DNA from: FEN-1219 sp964503125
Lineage (GTDB): Bacteria > Pseudomonadota > Gammaproteobacteria > Steroidobacterales > Rariloculaceae
Assembly (NCBI GenBank): GCA_964503125.1
Contig: CAZCZE010000010.1
Location: 62,001-126,000, forward strand
Direction: 5' to 3'
DNA length: 64,000 nucleotides
Both the position numbers and the translations under genes were made by a program. The notes below the pieces were generated by a model. It saw nothing but the letters and a program-made list of their open reading frames with translations. It searched no databases and was not told the origin of the DNA. This document shows, piece after piece, positions 26,644 to 35,540 of the stretch (positions are counted from its first letter, which is position 1; each line of letters starts with the position of its first letter).

Positions 26644-27316
26644 CGATCCACTCCTCGTCGAGGCTTAAGGTAGTGAGCTCGATGACGATCCGGTTCCGCG
26701 GGTATTCGTCGGCCTCGACTTCGAGTCGCGACCAGTAGATTTGCCAGGGCAGGCGCTCGACGGACTCGACGTAGCGCAGGCAGTCGAGATAGCTGCCCGT
26801 AAGCTCGAGAACCAGCGAGTGGCGATAGAGCCGCGGCGCATCCGAGCGTGGCTCGCCGGAGGGTGCTTCGCCGGGCGCGAGCTCCTCGTCGGCGATGACG
26901 GGCTCGGCCGCGCGGTTGACGGCGCTGAGGAGCCTTAGGCCGGTCTGGCGGCGCAGCAGCTCTTCGAGCACTGTGCGCATCTGCGCAGGGTCGACGAGAT
27001 CGGTCGTGAAGACGCGCATCTCCTCGTCGGTCGCGGCGACGCGCGCGCGCAGCGCACGCAGCCGCTCGAGCTGCTCCGGCACGCCCTCGCTCATTCCCGC
27101 GGCCGTGGTCGTCAACGACGCGTCGAGCTCGCGCAGCCGCTGCTCGAGTGCCGTGACCTTGTCGTTGGCGATCTGGTCGCGCGCCGCGAGCGGCGCCGCG
27201 AGCACCGCTTCCCAGAGCCCGCCGACGACGAAGAGCGCCGCCGCGAACAAGAACAACCGCTCGCGCAGGCTCAGGCGATCTACGCTCTGCCGGATCTTTT
27301 CGAGGCGCTCTTTCAT
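26636..27316 (-). CDS. mshJ: MSHA biogenesis protein MshJ (GspM/PilO-like)
   Basis: The 226-residue protein has a short cytoplasmic start, one transmembrane helix (LFLFAAALFVVGGLWEAVLA, near 20-40), a long coiled coil, and a ferredoxin-like periplasmic domain, the GspM/PilO layout. It is an alignment-complex component. It overlaps the PilN-like gene upstream by ATGA and mshK downstream by eight bases. Confidence 0.85.
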   Translation of the reverse strand: MKERLEKIRQSVDRLSLRERLFLFAAALFVVGGLWEAVLAAPLAARDQIANDKVTALEQRLRELDASLTTTAAGMSEGVPEQLERLRALRARVAATDEEMRVFTTDLVDPAQMRTVLEELLRRQTGLRLLSAVNRAAEPVIADEELAPGEAPSGEPRSDAPRLYRHSLVLELTGSYLDCLRYVESVERLPWQIYWSRLEVEADEYPRNRIVIELTTLSLDEEWIGV

Positions 27317-27939
27317 GGCCGCCGCCGCTCCGTGGCCGCGAGCTGGAGTGCCGCCGCCCGGCTCGTGGCGCGGAACACGGCTTCGCCGGTCTCGTCGTCG
27401 TGCGTGATCTCGAAGCGATCGAACCGCTGGCCCGCGAGCGCGGCCTCGCCGCTCAGGCGCTGCAGGTACTCGGGCACGAGCTTGGGGTCGAGGCTCCGCC
27501 CGGCGAGCTCGATGGCGGCCGTGCCGCCGTTGACCACGATGGCCGTGAGCCAGAGCTCGGGCGTGCGCTGGCGGCCGAGCGCCGCGAGGTACGACGAAAA
27601 TCCGGCCGTTCGCCCAAGAGGCTGCTCGTGCAGCACTTCGATGAGCCGCTGCCGATCGAGCAGCGTCGCATTGAGCCGCTTAAGCTCGCCGTCGACCTCG
27701 TTGCGGCGGCCTTGGCTGAAGCTCGGATCGATGCGGGCGAGCTGCGTCGTGAACGCGCGCTCGCGGCCCTCGAGCTGCACGACCTCCGCCTCGAGCCCGC
27801 GCACGCGCAGCACCCCGTAGCCGTAGATCGCGAGCAACGCGACGGCGACGATCGCAAGTGCTTGCGCCATCGTAACGGCCGAGAATATCTGCCGCTGTTT
27901 GCGAAATATCGGTTGATACAGGTTGATCTGCTGGTACAT
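27313..27939 (-). CDS. PilN-like MSHA alignment protein
   Basis: A 208-residue protein starting MYQQINLYQPIFRKQRQIFS, the conserved PilN-type cytoplasmic motif that binds the PilM-like partner, followed by one transmembrane helix near 24-45, a coiled coil and a small periplasmic domain. In MSHA loci this protein is often annotated as a second MshI or MshI2. It lies between the MshI (PilM-like) and MshJ genes, as expected for the inner-membrane alignment complex. Confidence 0.85.
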   Translation of the reverse strand: MYQQINLYQPIFRKQRQIFSAVTMAQALAIVAVALLAIYGYGVLRVRGLEAEVVQLEGRERAFTTQLARIDPSFSQGRRNEVDGELKRLNATLLDRQRLIEVLHEQPLGRTAGFSSYLAALGRQRTPELWLTAIVVNGGTAAIELAGRSLDPKLVPEYLQRLSGEAALAGQRFDRFEITHDDETGEAVFRATSRAAALQLAATERRRP

Positions 27940-27945
27940 GGCGCG

Positions 27946-28878
27946 CTACAAGGCGACGGGGTCGCGGCGCAACGCCGCGCCGATGGCCGGCAGACAGAGC
28001 CGCTGGAGCTCGGGGGAGAACGCGTCGTCCGTTTCGAACAGAGTCTTAAGATCCACCTCGCGCACGCTCAAGCCTAGCTCGCGCGCGATCTGCTCGCGGT
28101 CGGCCTCCTCGAGGCCGGTCACGTGCAGCAGCGGGATTGCCGGTTGCTCGTAATGGCTCTCGAGGTAATCGAGCGAGCGCCGGATCTCGAGCGCGAGGCC
28201 CGCGACGAGCTCGGGCCGGAGCTCCCTGGCCTCGGCGAGCGTGGCCACGCCGGTCTCGACGTGGCGCGCGAGATAGAGCACGCCCTGGCGCACGAGCAAC
28301 AGCGTGCTGCGCCGCTCGCCGAGATAGAGGAACGCCACGCCGCGCTGCTCGCTGTCGAGCAGCGTCGCGATGTTGCGCAAGCTGAGCTCGGCGATGTCGA
28401 CGACCTCGAGGTCGAGACCGGCGCCTTCGCTGCGCTCGATCGCGTGCTTGACGAGCTCGGCCTTGGCCGTGACGGCGTACATCATGCGGCTTGGGCCGCC
28501 GCGTGCATGCGGCGGCATCTCGAAGACGTCGATGACGGCGTCGTCGATGTGGAAGTCGATGAGATCCTTGACGCGCCAGCGCACCGCCGCGCGCAGCTCA
28601 TCGGCGGGCACGTCGGGCGCCTCGACGAGCAGCAGGCGATAGTCGGCGGGATCGAGCACGCTCACGGCGGGCGCGCGACGATTCGGCAAACGGCCGAGCA
28701 CGCGCGCGAACGCGTCCTGCGCGCCCTGCTTCTCGTAGACGCAGCGCTCGAGCCGCGGCTTGCCCGTGACGCGCGGCGCGACTTGCGCGGCGGCTACACC
28801 CTCGGGCGTCACGAACACGCCGATCTGGCTGCCGGTGCCTCGGCCGCGCTGCAAAAACGCCAACATTTTGCTAACCAC
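27946..28878 (-). CDS. mshI: MshI, PilM-like cytoplasmic actin-fold protein
   Basis: The 310-residue soluble protein has the PilM/MshI pattern: an N-terminal IGVFVTPEGVAAAQV, a repeated actin-like fold and the LEIRRSLDYLESHYEQPAI segment near residue 225. It should bind the PilN-like neighbour on the cytoplasmic face. It is the first gene of the pilus operon. GTG at 28878 is the longest start; ATG at 28866 is equally possible and neither has a strong Shine-Dalgarno. The 199-base gap to the divergent oxoprolinase must hold both promoters; I saw no clear boxes there. Confidence 0.87.
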   Translation of the reverse strand: MVSKMLAFLQRGRGTGSQIGVFVTPEGVAAAQVAPRVTGKPRLERCVYEKQGAQDAFARVLGRLPNRRAPAVSVLDPADYRLLLVEAPDVPADELRAAVRWRVKDLIDFHIDDAVIDVFEMPPHARGGPSRMMYAVTAKAELVKHAIERSEGAGLDLEVVDIAELSLRNIATLLDSEQRGVAFLYLGERRSTLLLVRQGVLYLARHVETGVATLAEARELRPELVAGLALEIRRSLDYLESHYEQPAIPLLHVTGLEEADREQIARELGLSVREVDLKTLFETDDAFSPELQRLCLPAIGAALRRDPVAL

Positions 28879-29077
28879 GTTCTGTAATCTCGCTAGCCAT
28901 GAAGCGCACGGGAGCCCGCCGCATCCAAAAATCGCACGGCACCGGCATTGAACTTAATCCTTGGAGAGGGGGCCAGGGTGAGACCGGGTTCGCAAATTCC
29001 GTCGCGCCGCGGCAAGCGCGGCGGGAAAGTGCGACGCACGCCCGCCGCGCGCGCCGCCCGCCAGAGGCGGCGGCCCA

Positions 29078-32000
29078 ATGAGCGGCCGCGGCTGGGAATT
29101 CTGGATCGACCGCGGCGGCACGTTCACCGACGTCGTCGCGCGCACGCCGTCGGGAGCGCTCGCAACGCTCAAGCTGCTGTCGATGAGCCCGGGCCGCTAC
29201 GACGACGCCGCCGTCGAAGGCATCGCACGACTGCTCGCCGCGCACCCCGCCGAAGGCCGGCGCATCGCAGCCGTCAAGATCGGCACGACCGTCGCGACCA
29301 ACGCATTGCTCGAGCGCCGCGGCGAGCCGACCGTGCTCGTGATCACGGCCGGCCTCGAGGACGCGATCCGCATTGGCGGCCAGCAGCGGCCCGAGATCTT
29401 CGCGCTCGACATCAAGCTGCCCGAGATGCTCTACGCGCGCGTCGTCGGCGCCGAGGAGCGCATCGGCGCCGACGGCGCGGTGCTCGCGGCACTCGACACG
29501 GCGAAGCTGCGCCGCGATCTTACGGCCGCGCACGCCGCGGGGCTGCGCAGCGTCGCGATCGTGCTGCTGCACGGCTACCGCTTCCCGCAGCACGAGGCGG
29601 CCGCGGCGGCCCTCGCGCGCGAGATCGGCTTCGCCCAAGTGTCTGTCTCGCACGAGGTGCTGCCGCTGCCGAAGCTCGTTGCACGCGGCGACACGACGCT
29701 GGCCGACGCGTATCTCTCGCCCGTGCTCGACCGCTACGTCGCGGGCCTACGGCGCGGGCTTAAGGCGGAGCTCGGGTCGCCGAAGCTCGTGTTCATGCAG
29801 AGCCACGGCGGCCTCACGGCAACCGAGCAGTTCCGCGGCAAGGACAGCTTGCTCTCGGGCCCGGCCGGCGGCGTCGTCGGCATGGTGCACGCGGCGCGCG
29901 AGGCGGGCTTCGCCGACGTCATCGGCTTCGACATGGGCGGCACGTCGACGGACGTGGCGCTCTACGCGGGCGAGCTCGAGCGCACGACCGAGACCGTCAT
30001 CGCCGCCGTGCGCGTGAGCGCGCCGATGCTGCGCATCGAGACCGTCGCGGCCGGCGGCGGCTCGGTCCTGACGTTCGGCAACGGCCGGTTCAAGGTCGGG
30101 CCCGAATCCGCGGGCGCGTGGCCCGGACCCATGTGCTATCGGCACGGCGGCCCGCTCACGGTGACCGACGCGAACCTCGTGCTCGGCCGCCTCCATCCCG
30201 ACTTTTTTCCGCGCGTGTTCGGGCGAAACGCCGACGAGCCGCTCGACGACGCGGCGTCGACCGCGGCGTTCGAGGCGCTCGCGCAGACGATCTCGAAGTC
30301 GACCGGAGTCCTGCCGAGCATCGAGCAGGTCGCGGGCGGGTACCTCCGTATCGCCGTCGAGCGCATGGCCAACGCGATCAAGCGGATCTCCGTGCAGCGT
30401 GGCCACGATGTCACGCGCTTCGCGCTCTGCTGCTTCGGCGGCGCCGGCGGCCAGCACGCGGCGCAAGTCGCCGAGGCCATCGGCATCTCGACAGTGATCG
30501 TGCATCCGCTCGCGGGCCTACTCTCGGCTTACGGCATCGGCGTCGCCGACGTCCGCGTGCTGCGGCAGCAGAGCGTCGAGGCGCCGCTCGACGCGGCGCT
30601 CGCGGCGGCGCTGCCGGGCCGCTTCGAGGCGCTGGCCGCCGCGGCGCTCGAGGCGCTGCGCGGCGACGGGGACGACGTGGCCCGCGCGCGGCTCGAGCGG
30701 CGCCTGCGGATCAAAGTCGCCGGCGCCGACACGGCGCTGACCGTCGCGTGGGACGCGGCGCGCACGCCCGCCGGACTCGGCGCGGCGTTCCGCGACTCAC
30801 ACGCGCGACACTACGGCTTCGCGGCGCCGGCCGACGCCACGCTCGTCGTCGAGTCGCTCGAGCTCGAAGCCGTGCTGCCCGGTGTCAAGCCGCCGCTGCC
30901 GGGACGCCCGCTGCCCGAGGGGACCGAGAAGCCCAAAGCCAGCGCGCGCCGCCGCATCTGGTGCGGCGACGCCTGGCGCAACGCACCCGTCTACACGCGC
31001 GCGAGCATGCCGGTCGGCGTACGGCTCGTGGGTCCCGCGCTCATCGTGGAAGAGAACGGCTCGACGATCGTCGAGCCCGGCTGGCGCATCACCGTGCACT
31101 CAAGCGGCACGCTCGTCATGACGCGCATGGGGCAGCTCGTGCGCAAGGAATCGTTCCGCAAGGGCGCCGACCCCGTGATGCTCGAGGTGTTCAACCACCT
31201 CTACATGCACGTGGCCGAAGAGATGGGCATCGTGCTCGAGCAGACCGCGCACTCGGTCAACATCAAGGAGCGGCTCGACTTCTCGTGCGCGCTGTTCGAC
31301 GAGGAAGGCAAGCTCGTCGCCAACGCGCCGCACATCCCCGTGCACTTGGGCTCGATGAGCGACAGCGTCCAGAGCATCCTGCGCTCGAAGCAGCTCAAGC
31401 CCGGCGACGCATATCTCCTCAATACGCCCTACAACGGCGGCACGCACTTGCCCGACATGACCGTGATCTCGCCCGTGTTCGACGCCAACGGCGGGATCCT
31501 GCGCTACTTCGTCGCGAGCCGCGCTCACCATGCCGACATCGGCGGCCTCACGCCGGGCTCGATGCCGCCCGGCAGCCGCACGATCGACGAGGAAGGCGTG
31601 CTGTTCGACGGCTTGCAGATCGTCACGAACGGCGAGTTCCACGAGGCCGAGGTGCGCGCGCGGCTCGCGAGCGGGCCGTATCCCGCGCGCAACCCGGACC
31701 AGAACATCGCAGACCTGCGCGCGCAGCTCGCCGCGAACGCGCGCGGGATCGCCGAGATCGAGCGGCTCAACGGCCGGTTCGGCATCCGCACCGTGCTGCG
31801 CTACATGGGCTACGTGCAGAGCAACGCGGCGCTCTGCGTGCGCAACGCCATCGCCAAACTGCGCGACGGCAAGTTCGAGGTCGAGCTCGACGGCGGCGAG
31901 CGGATCGCCGTCGCCGTCACGATCGAGCCCTCGGGCCGCCGCGCGACGATCGACTTCACGGGCACCTCGCCGATGAGCGCGGGCAACTTCAACGCGCCGG

Positions 32001-32683
32001 CGTCGATCGTGCGCGCCGCCGTGCTCTACACGTTCCGCACGCTCGTGCGCGAGAGCATCCCCTTGAATGCGGGCTGCCTCGAACCGCTGACGATCGTGCT
32101 GCCGCCGCGGAGCCTGCTCAACCCCGAGCCACCCGCCGCCGTCGTCGCCGGCAACGTGGAGACCTCGCAGTGCATCACCGACGCGCTGCTCGCGGCGCTC
32201 GACGCGTGCGCCGCGTCGCAAGGCACGATGAACAACTTCACCTTCGGCAACGCGCGCCACCAGTACTACGAGACGCTCTGCGGCGGCGCGGGCGCGGGCC
32301 CCGGCTTCGACGGCGCGAGCGCCGTGCACACGCACATGACGAACTCGCGCCTCACCGACCCCGAGGTGCTCGAGCAGCGCTACCCCGTGCGCGTGCGCCG
32401 CTTCGCGATTCGCTTAAGGTCGGGCGGCGCGGGCCGCTGGCGCGGCGGCGACGGCGTCGTGCGCGAGATCGAGTTCCTTACGCCGATGCAGGCCGCGATC
32501 TTGTCGAACCGGCGCCGCGTGGCGCCGTTCGGCTTGCACGGCGGCGCGCCGGGCGCCTGCGGGCGCAACTACGTGGTGCGTGGGGACGGGCACGTCGAGG
32601 AGCTCGGTGCTACGGCGACCGTCGAGCTTGCGGCCGGCGAGCGGTTCGTCATCGAGACGCCGGGCGGCGGTGGGTACTCGTGA
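29078..32683 (+). CDS. 5-oxoprolinase/hydantoinase, fused A and B subunits
   Basis: This 1201-residue enzyme is a fusion of HyuA-type and HyuB-type parts, the layout of ATP-dependent 5-oxoprolinase that opens 5-oxoproline to glutamate. The A part begins WIDRGGTFTDVV, with GTTVATNALLERRG and GFDMGGTSTDVALY of the actin-like ATPase; the B part starts near residue 690 (DPVMLEVFNHLYMHVAEEMG) with FVASRAHHADIGG and DFTGTSP. Domain order and length support 5-oxoprolinase over N-methylhydantoinase, but substrate cannot be proved from sequence. It stands alone, divergent from the pilus operon. Confidence 0.9.
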   Translation: MSGRGWEFWIDRGGTFTDVVARTPSGALATLKLLSMSPGRYDDAAVEGIARLLAAHPAEGRRIAAVKIGTTVATNALLERRGEPTVLVITAGLEDAIRIGGQQRPEIFALDIKLPEMLYARVVGAEERIGADGAVLAALDTAKLRRDLTAAHAAGLRSVAIVLLHGYRFPQHEAAAAALAREIGFAQVSVSHEVLPLPKLVARGDTTLADAYLSPVLDRYVAGLRRGLKAELGSPKLVFMQSHGGLTATEQFRGKDSLLSGPAGGVVGMVHAAREAGFADVIGFDMGGTSTDVALYAGELERTTETVIAAVRVSAPMLRIETVAAGGGSVLTFGNGRFKVGPESAGAWPGPMCYRHGGPLTVTDANLVLGRLHPDFFPRVFGRNADEPLDDAASTAAFEALAQTISKSTGVLPSIEQVAGGYLRIAVERMANAIKRISVQRGHDVTRFALCCFGGAGGQHAAQVAEAIGISTVIVHPLAGLLSAYGIGVADVRVLRQQSVEAPLDAALAAALPGRFEALAAAALEALRGDGDDVARARLERRLRIKVAGADTALTVAWDAARTPAGLGAAFRDSHARHYGFAAPADATLVVESLELEAVLPGVKPPLPGRPLPEGTEKPKASARRRIWCGDAWRNAPVYTRASMPVGVRLVGPALIVEENGSTIVEPGWRITVHSSGTLVMTRMGQLVRKESFRKGADPVMLEVFNHLYMHVAEEMGIVLEQTAHSVNIKERLDFSCALFDEEGKLVANAPHIPVHLGSMSDSVQSILRSKQLKPGDAYLLNTPYNGGTHLPDMTVISPVFDANGGILRYFVASRAHHADIGGLTPGSMPPGSRTIDEEGVLFDGLQIVTNGEFHEAEVRARLASGPYPARNPDQNIADLRAQLAANARGIAEIERLNGRFGIRTVLRYMGYVQSNAALCVRNAIAKLRDGKFEVELDGGERIAVAVTIEPSGRRATIDFTGTSPMSAGNFNAPASIVRAAVLYTFRTLVRESIPLNAGCLEPLTIVLPPRSLLNPEPPAAVVAGNVETSQCITDALLAALDACAASQGTMNNFTFGNARHQYYETLCGGAGAGPGFDGASAVHTHMTNSRLTDPEVLEQRYPVRVRRFAIRLRSGGAGRWRGGDGVVREIEFLTPMQAAILSNRRRVAPFGLHGGAPGACGRNYVVRGDGHVEELGATATVELAAGERFVIETPGGGGYS

Positions 32684-32744
32684 GTCCGGAGCGGTTCGAG
32701 AAACGGGTCGAACGGTTCGTACATCGACAACTCGGTGCATGATC

Positions 32745-33035
32745 CAAACACGGAAAACGGCGGCAGTCCCTTCTTCAACAGCCACGAAAGAACGCTTGCC
32801 CCGACGTAATAGATCACCGCCCAGACACAAGCGACTAGCAGTACCCCGGACAGATTCAAGAACGGCTGGTCGGCATAGCGCCGTTGGCCTGAACATACCG
32901 TGCCGCTCAAGCGTCTCGAGGATCCGGCGGTAGCTTGGTATCGGCGTGGGGACGCGCCGAGTCGAAGAAGGCGAGCCGCGACTCGAGCTCCGCGAGGCGC
33001 TCGGCCGGCGTCAGCGACAGAAAATACTCGATGTG
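32745..33035 (-). pseudogene. Probable decayed gene(s) in a 499-base gap
   Basis: The gap 32684-33182 has no intact gene. On the minus strand, 32907-33035 encodes 42 residues that look genuine (IEYFLSLTPAERLAELESRL) but begin right after an in-frame stop, and a different frame across 32745-32865 encodes a convincing transmembrane helix (LSGVLLVACVWAVIYYVGAS). The pieces lie in different frames, as expected if a small membrane-protein gene has frameshifted. The stretch is also less GC-rich than its neighbours. I do not recognise the family. Confidence 0.3.
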
Positions 33036-33182
33036 TCATCGTGGACGGCATCGCTCGGAGCAGCAGGCGTCGCAGGCATGGAGGGATCGTAGCGGACGCG
33101 GTTCGCCATTGTGTCGTGCATCAAACCGGTCACAACCTGCGACCGGTTCCCGGCGCGCGCAATCCGCGCTTTCCGACGCGTT

Positions 33183-34781
33183 CTAGCCGAGATGCCGCTC
33201 GGCGTCGCGCACAGGCACGACCTCGGTCGTGAGGCTCGTGGCGTGATAGCGGAAGTCATAGATCAGGAGCTCGTTCGGCGCGCGCGGCGCGAAGCCCACG
33301 CGCAGCGTGATCGCGACGTCGCGCCCGCCGCCGGCGGCCGGCTCGCGCGCCACGCTCGTGCGCACGAAGAACGCTTGCTCCGGCGTCGCGCCGGCGAGCG
33401 CGCCGTGCTGTTTCAAGCGCGACAAGAAAATCCAGACCTGGCGCTCGAGGTCCGCGGCCAAGCGCTCGGAGCGCTGCGCGGCGAACACCCAGCGCGTGCG
33501 CTGCTCGATCGAGCCCAAGATGAACGCCGTGAGACGGCTCGCAGCCAGGTTCTGCGCGAGGCTCTCCACGGCCGTGGCGCCCGCGAAGCTCACGTTGCCT
33601 TGCAACGCCGTGACGCCGGGCTGTAGGCGCACGAACGTGTTGACGCCCATGCGCTGCAAGCTCGCGGCCTGCTTCTGCCCCACCTCCGCGAGCGGCGCGA
33701 GGCCACCCTTGAGCGTGGTGTCGACGGGCGGCATGCGGTGCCAGACGCCACCCTGGTCGCTGCGCGCGAGCATGCCGGCGACGACGCCGCACGCGGGCAC
33801 ACCGAAGCCGTAGCGGCCGAGGTCGCCGCGCGGCCGCACGCGCGGAAAGTACGTCAGAGCGTGGCGGCTCGCCTGCGCAGAACCGCGGAGCCCGAGCAGA
33901 GCAGAGTCTGCCGTCGACCACGACCACGGCGGATCCCAGACGAGCAGCGCGCGGCGCCGCTCGCAGTAGCGCGTCGCGGCGAGGAAGCTCGTGCTGCCGA
34001 GATCGCGACCCGGCGGCGAAGGCACGCAGATGAGATCCACGCGCTCGCAGCGGTCGAGCGCGAACAGCCCGGTGCCTTCGCTGTTCGAGCCGACGATGTC
34101 GTAATCGGTAAGCTCCTCGCCGTCGGAGCCCGCCTGTTTGACGGATATATAAGGTATCGCCTGGCCGGGCAGCGTCGCGCGCGTCGGCGCGGGCCGAAAA
34201 CCCGGCAGCGGCCCGACGAGCCGCACGAGCTCCGCGCCTTGCAGCGCGTCGACGATGAATCGCTCGTCGGTCGGGTCCATCGACACGTTCTCGAACAGCT
34301 CCTGATCGTCGACGAGCTGCGAACCCGCGCGCGACAGGCGCTGGACGACGAGGTTGAACTTGTCGGGCGTGCGCTCGACGCGGTCGTAGTCGACCGACAC
34401 GCGCAGGTGCTCGCGACTGCCGGGCTGGCGGGCCTGGAGGCGCAGCGTCTCGCGGCCGGCCGGGATGTCGATCATGGCTCGCGTCGCACGGTTGGCCACG
34501 CGCACGACCACGGCCGCCTCGCCGCCGTGCCAGAAGAAATGTTGCACGGTTAACGACATGAAACTAAAGGTGGTTTGGCCGCCGAAGACGCGGCTGAACT
34601 CCTCGAAAGTCTTGATGGCAACGGGCTCGTTGAGGGGTCCACGCTCCGTGCGGCCGATGAACGCAACGACCGTGGGCGTTACTAGCGGAATGACGTCGGC
34701 GCCGTCGGCGGCGACTGGGGCGGAGCTGAAGTCGAAGGGTTCGGACGCCATTCTGTCCGCGCTTGAGGAGAACGCGCGCAT
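33183..34781 (-). CDS. Orphan contractile tail-sheath family protein
   Basis: The 532-residue product matches phage and contractile-injection tail sheaths: an N-terminal TPTVVAFIGRTERGPLNEPV handshake region, SFEEF-like KTFEEFSRVFGG, the central subtilisin-like domain (YCERRRALLVWDPP, GVVAGMLARSD) and the C-terminal domain (GVNTFVRLQPGVTALQGN, FVRTSVAREP). No tube, baseplate, spike or AAA+ gene is near, so it is not part of a prophage or injection cluster here. ATG at 34781 is used; 34751 (ATG) and 34809-34811 (GTG) are also open. It follows the rhomboid gene by 45 bases. Confidence 0.85.
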   Translation of the reverse strand: MRAFSSSADRMASEPFDFSSAPVAADGADVIPLVTPTVVAFIGRTERGPLNEPVAIKTFEEFSRVFGGQTTFSFMSLTVQHFFWHGGEAAVVVRVANRATRAMIDIPAGRETLRLQARQPGSREHLRVSVDYDRVERTPDKFNLVVQRLSRAGSQLVDDQELFENVSMDPTDERFIVDALQGAELVRLVGPLPGFRPAPTRATLPGQAIPYISVKQAGSDGEELTDYDIVGSNSEGTGLFALDRCERVDLICVPSPPGRDLGSTSFLAATRYCERRRALLVWDPPWSWSTADSALLGLRGSAQASRHALTYFPRVRPRGDLGRYGFGVPACGVVAGMLARSDQGGVWHRMPPVDTTLKGGLAPLAEVGQKQAASLQRMGVNTFVRLQPGVTALQGNVSFAGATAVESLAQNLAASRLTAFILGSIEQRTRWVFAAQRSERLAADLERQVWIFLSRLKQHGALAGATPEQAFFVRTSVAREPAAGGGRDVAITLRVGFAPRAPNELLIYDFRYHATSLTTEVVPVRDAERHLG

Positions 34782-34826
34782 GATAGCTGGCGGCGATTGC
34801 GGTTGCAGCACCGCCGTGCTTCGTCG

Positions 34827-35495
34827 TTACGCGCGCTCCCGGCGTCGCTCGCGCAAGAACCAACGAATGAGGATCGCGCCGCCGACGAACCCGCCGACGT
34901 GCGCCAAGAACGCGACGCCGCCGGCGCCGGGCTCGGCCGCGAGCGAGCTCACGACCTGCCCCACGAACCAGAAACCGAGCACGACGAGCGCCGGCACGCG
35001 CAGCAGAATGAACGGCGCGGCCACGAGCACGTTGGCGCGCGGATAGAGCACGACGTACGCGCCGAGCACGCCCGACACGGCGCCGCTCGCGCCGATCATC
35101 GGCACCGTCGAGCGCATGTCGGGCAGCGCCTGCGCGAGCGCGGCGATCGCGCCGCAGACCAGATAGAACGCGACGAAGCGCAGTCTGCCCATGCGGTCCT
35201 CGACGTTGTCGCCGAAGATCCAGAGGTACAGCATGTTGCTCGCGAGGTGCCAGAAATCGCCGTGCAGGAACATCGCCGTGAAGATCGATCCGACCGGCGA
35301 CACCCAAGGGTCGCCTTCGATGCTCGCGTGGCCGAACAGCATCGCCGGCATGAAGCCGAGGAGCGTGATCGCGGTCTGCACGGACTCCGGGGGCAGCGAC
35401 AGCTCCCAGAGGTACACGGCCGTCGATGCGAGGATCAGCCCGATCGTCACGACCGGAATGCCGCGGACGGGGTTGTCGTCGCGTAGCGGGATCAT
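34827..35495 (-). CDS. Rhomboid-family intramembrane serine protease
   Basis: A 222-residue membrane protease with about six helices. The catalytic serine lies in GASGAVSG (near residue 140) and the histidine in AHVGGFVGG (near 198); HGDFWHLASNMLYLWIFG near 78 is the conserved HxxxN region. It cleaves transmembrane substrates within the inner membrane. The longer amphipathic loop NVEDRMG is typical of this bacterial subgroup. It lies between the L,D-transpeptidase and sheath genes; a shared role is not evident. Confidence 0.93.
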   Translation of the reverse strand: MIPLRDDNPVRGIPVVTIGLILASTAVYLWELSLPPESVQTAITLLGFMPAMLFGHASIEGDPWVSPVGSIFTAMFLHGDFWHLASNMLYLWIFGDNVEDRMGRLRFVAFYLVCGAIAALAQALPDMRSTVPMIGASGAVSGVLGAYVVLYPRANVLVAAPFILLRVPALVVLGFWFVGQVVSSLAAEPGAGGVAFLAHVGGFVGGAILIRWFLRERRRERA

Positions 35496-35540
35496 GCGTG
35501 CGCGAGGCGGCCGCGCGTGCCTGCGCCGGCCGAGGCTCGG

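Noticed and set aside
33183..34781. Prophage or injection-system cluster
   Set aside because: Only the sheath gene is phage-like; neighbours are housekeeping envelope genes and no integrase, tube or baseplate is present.
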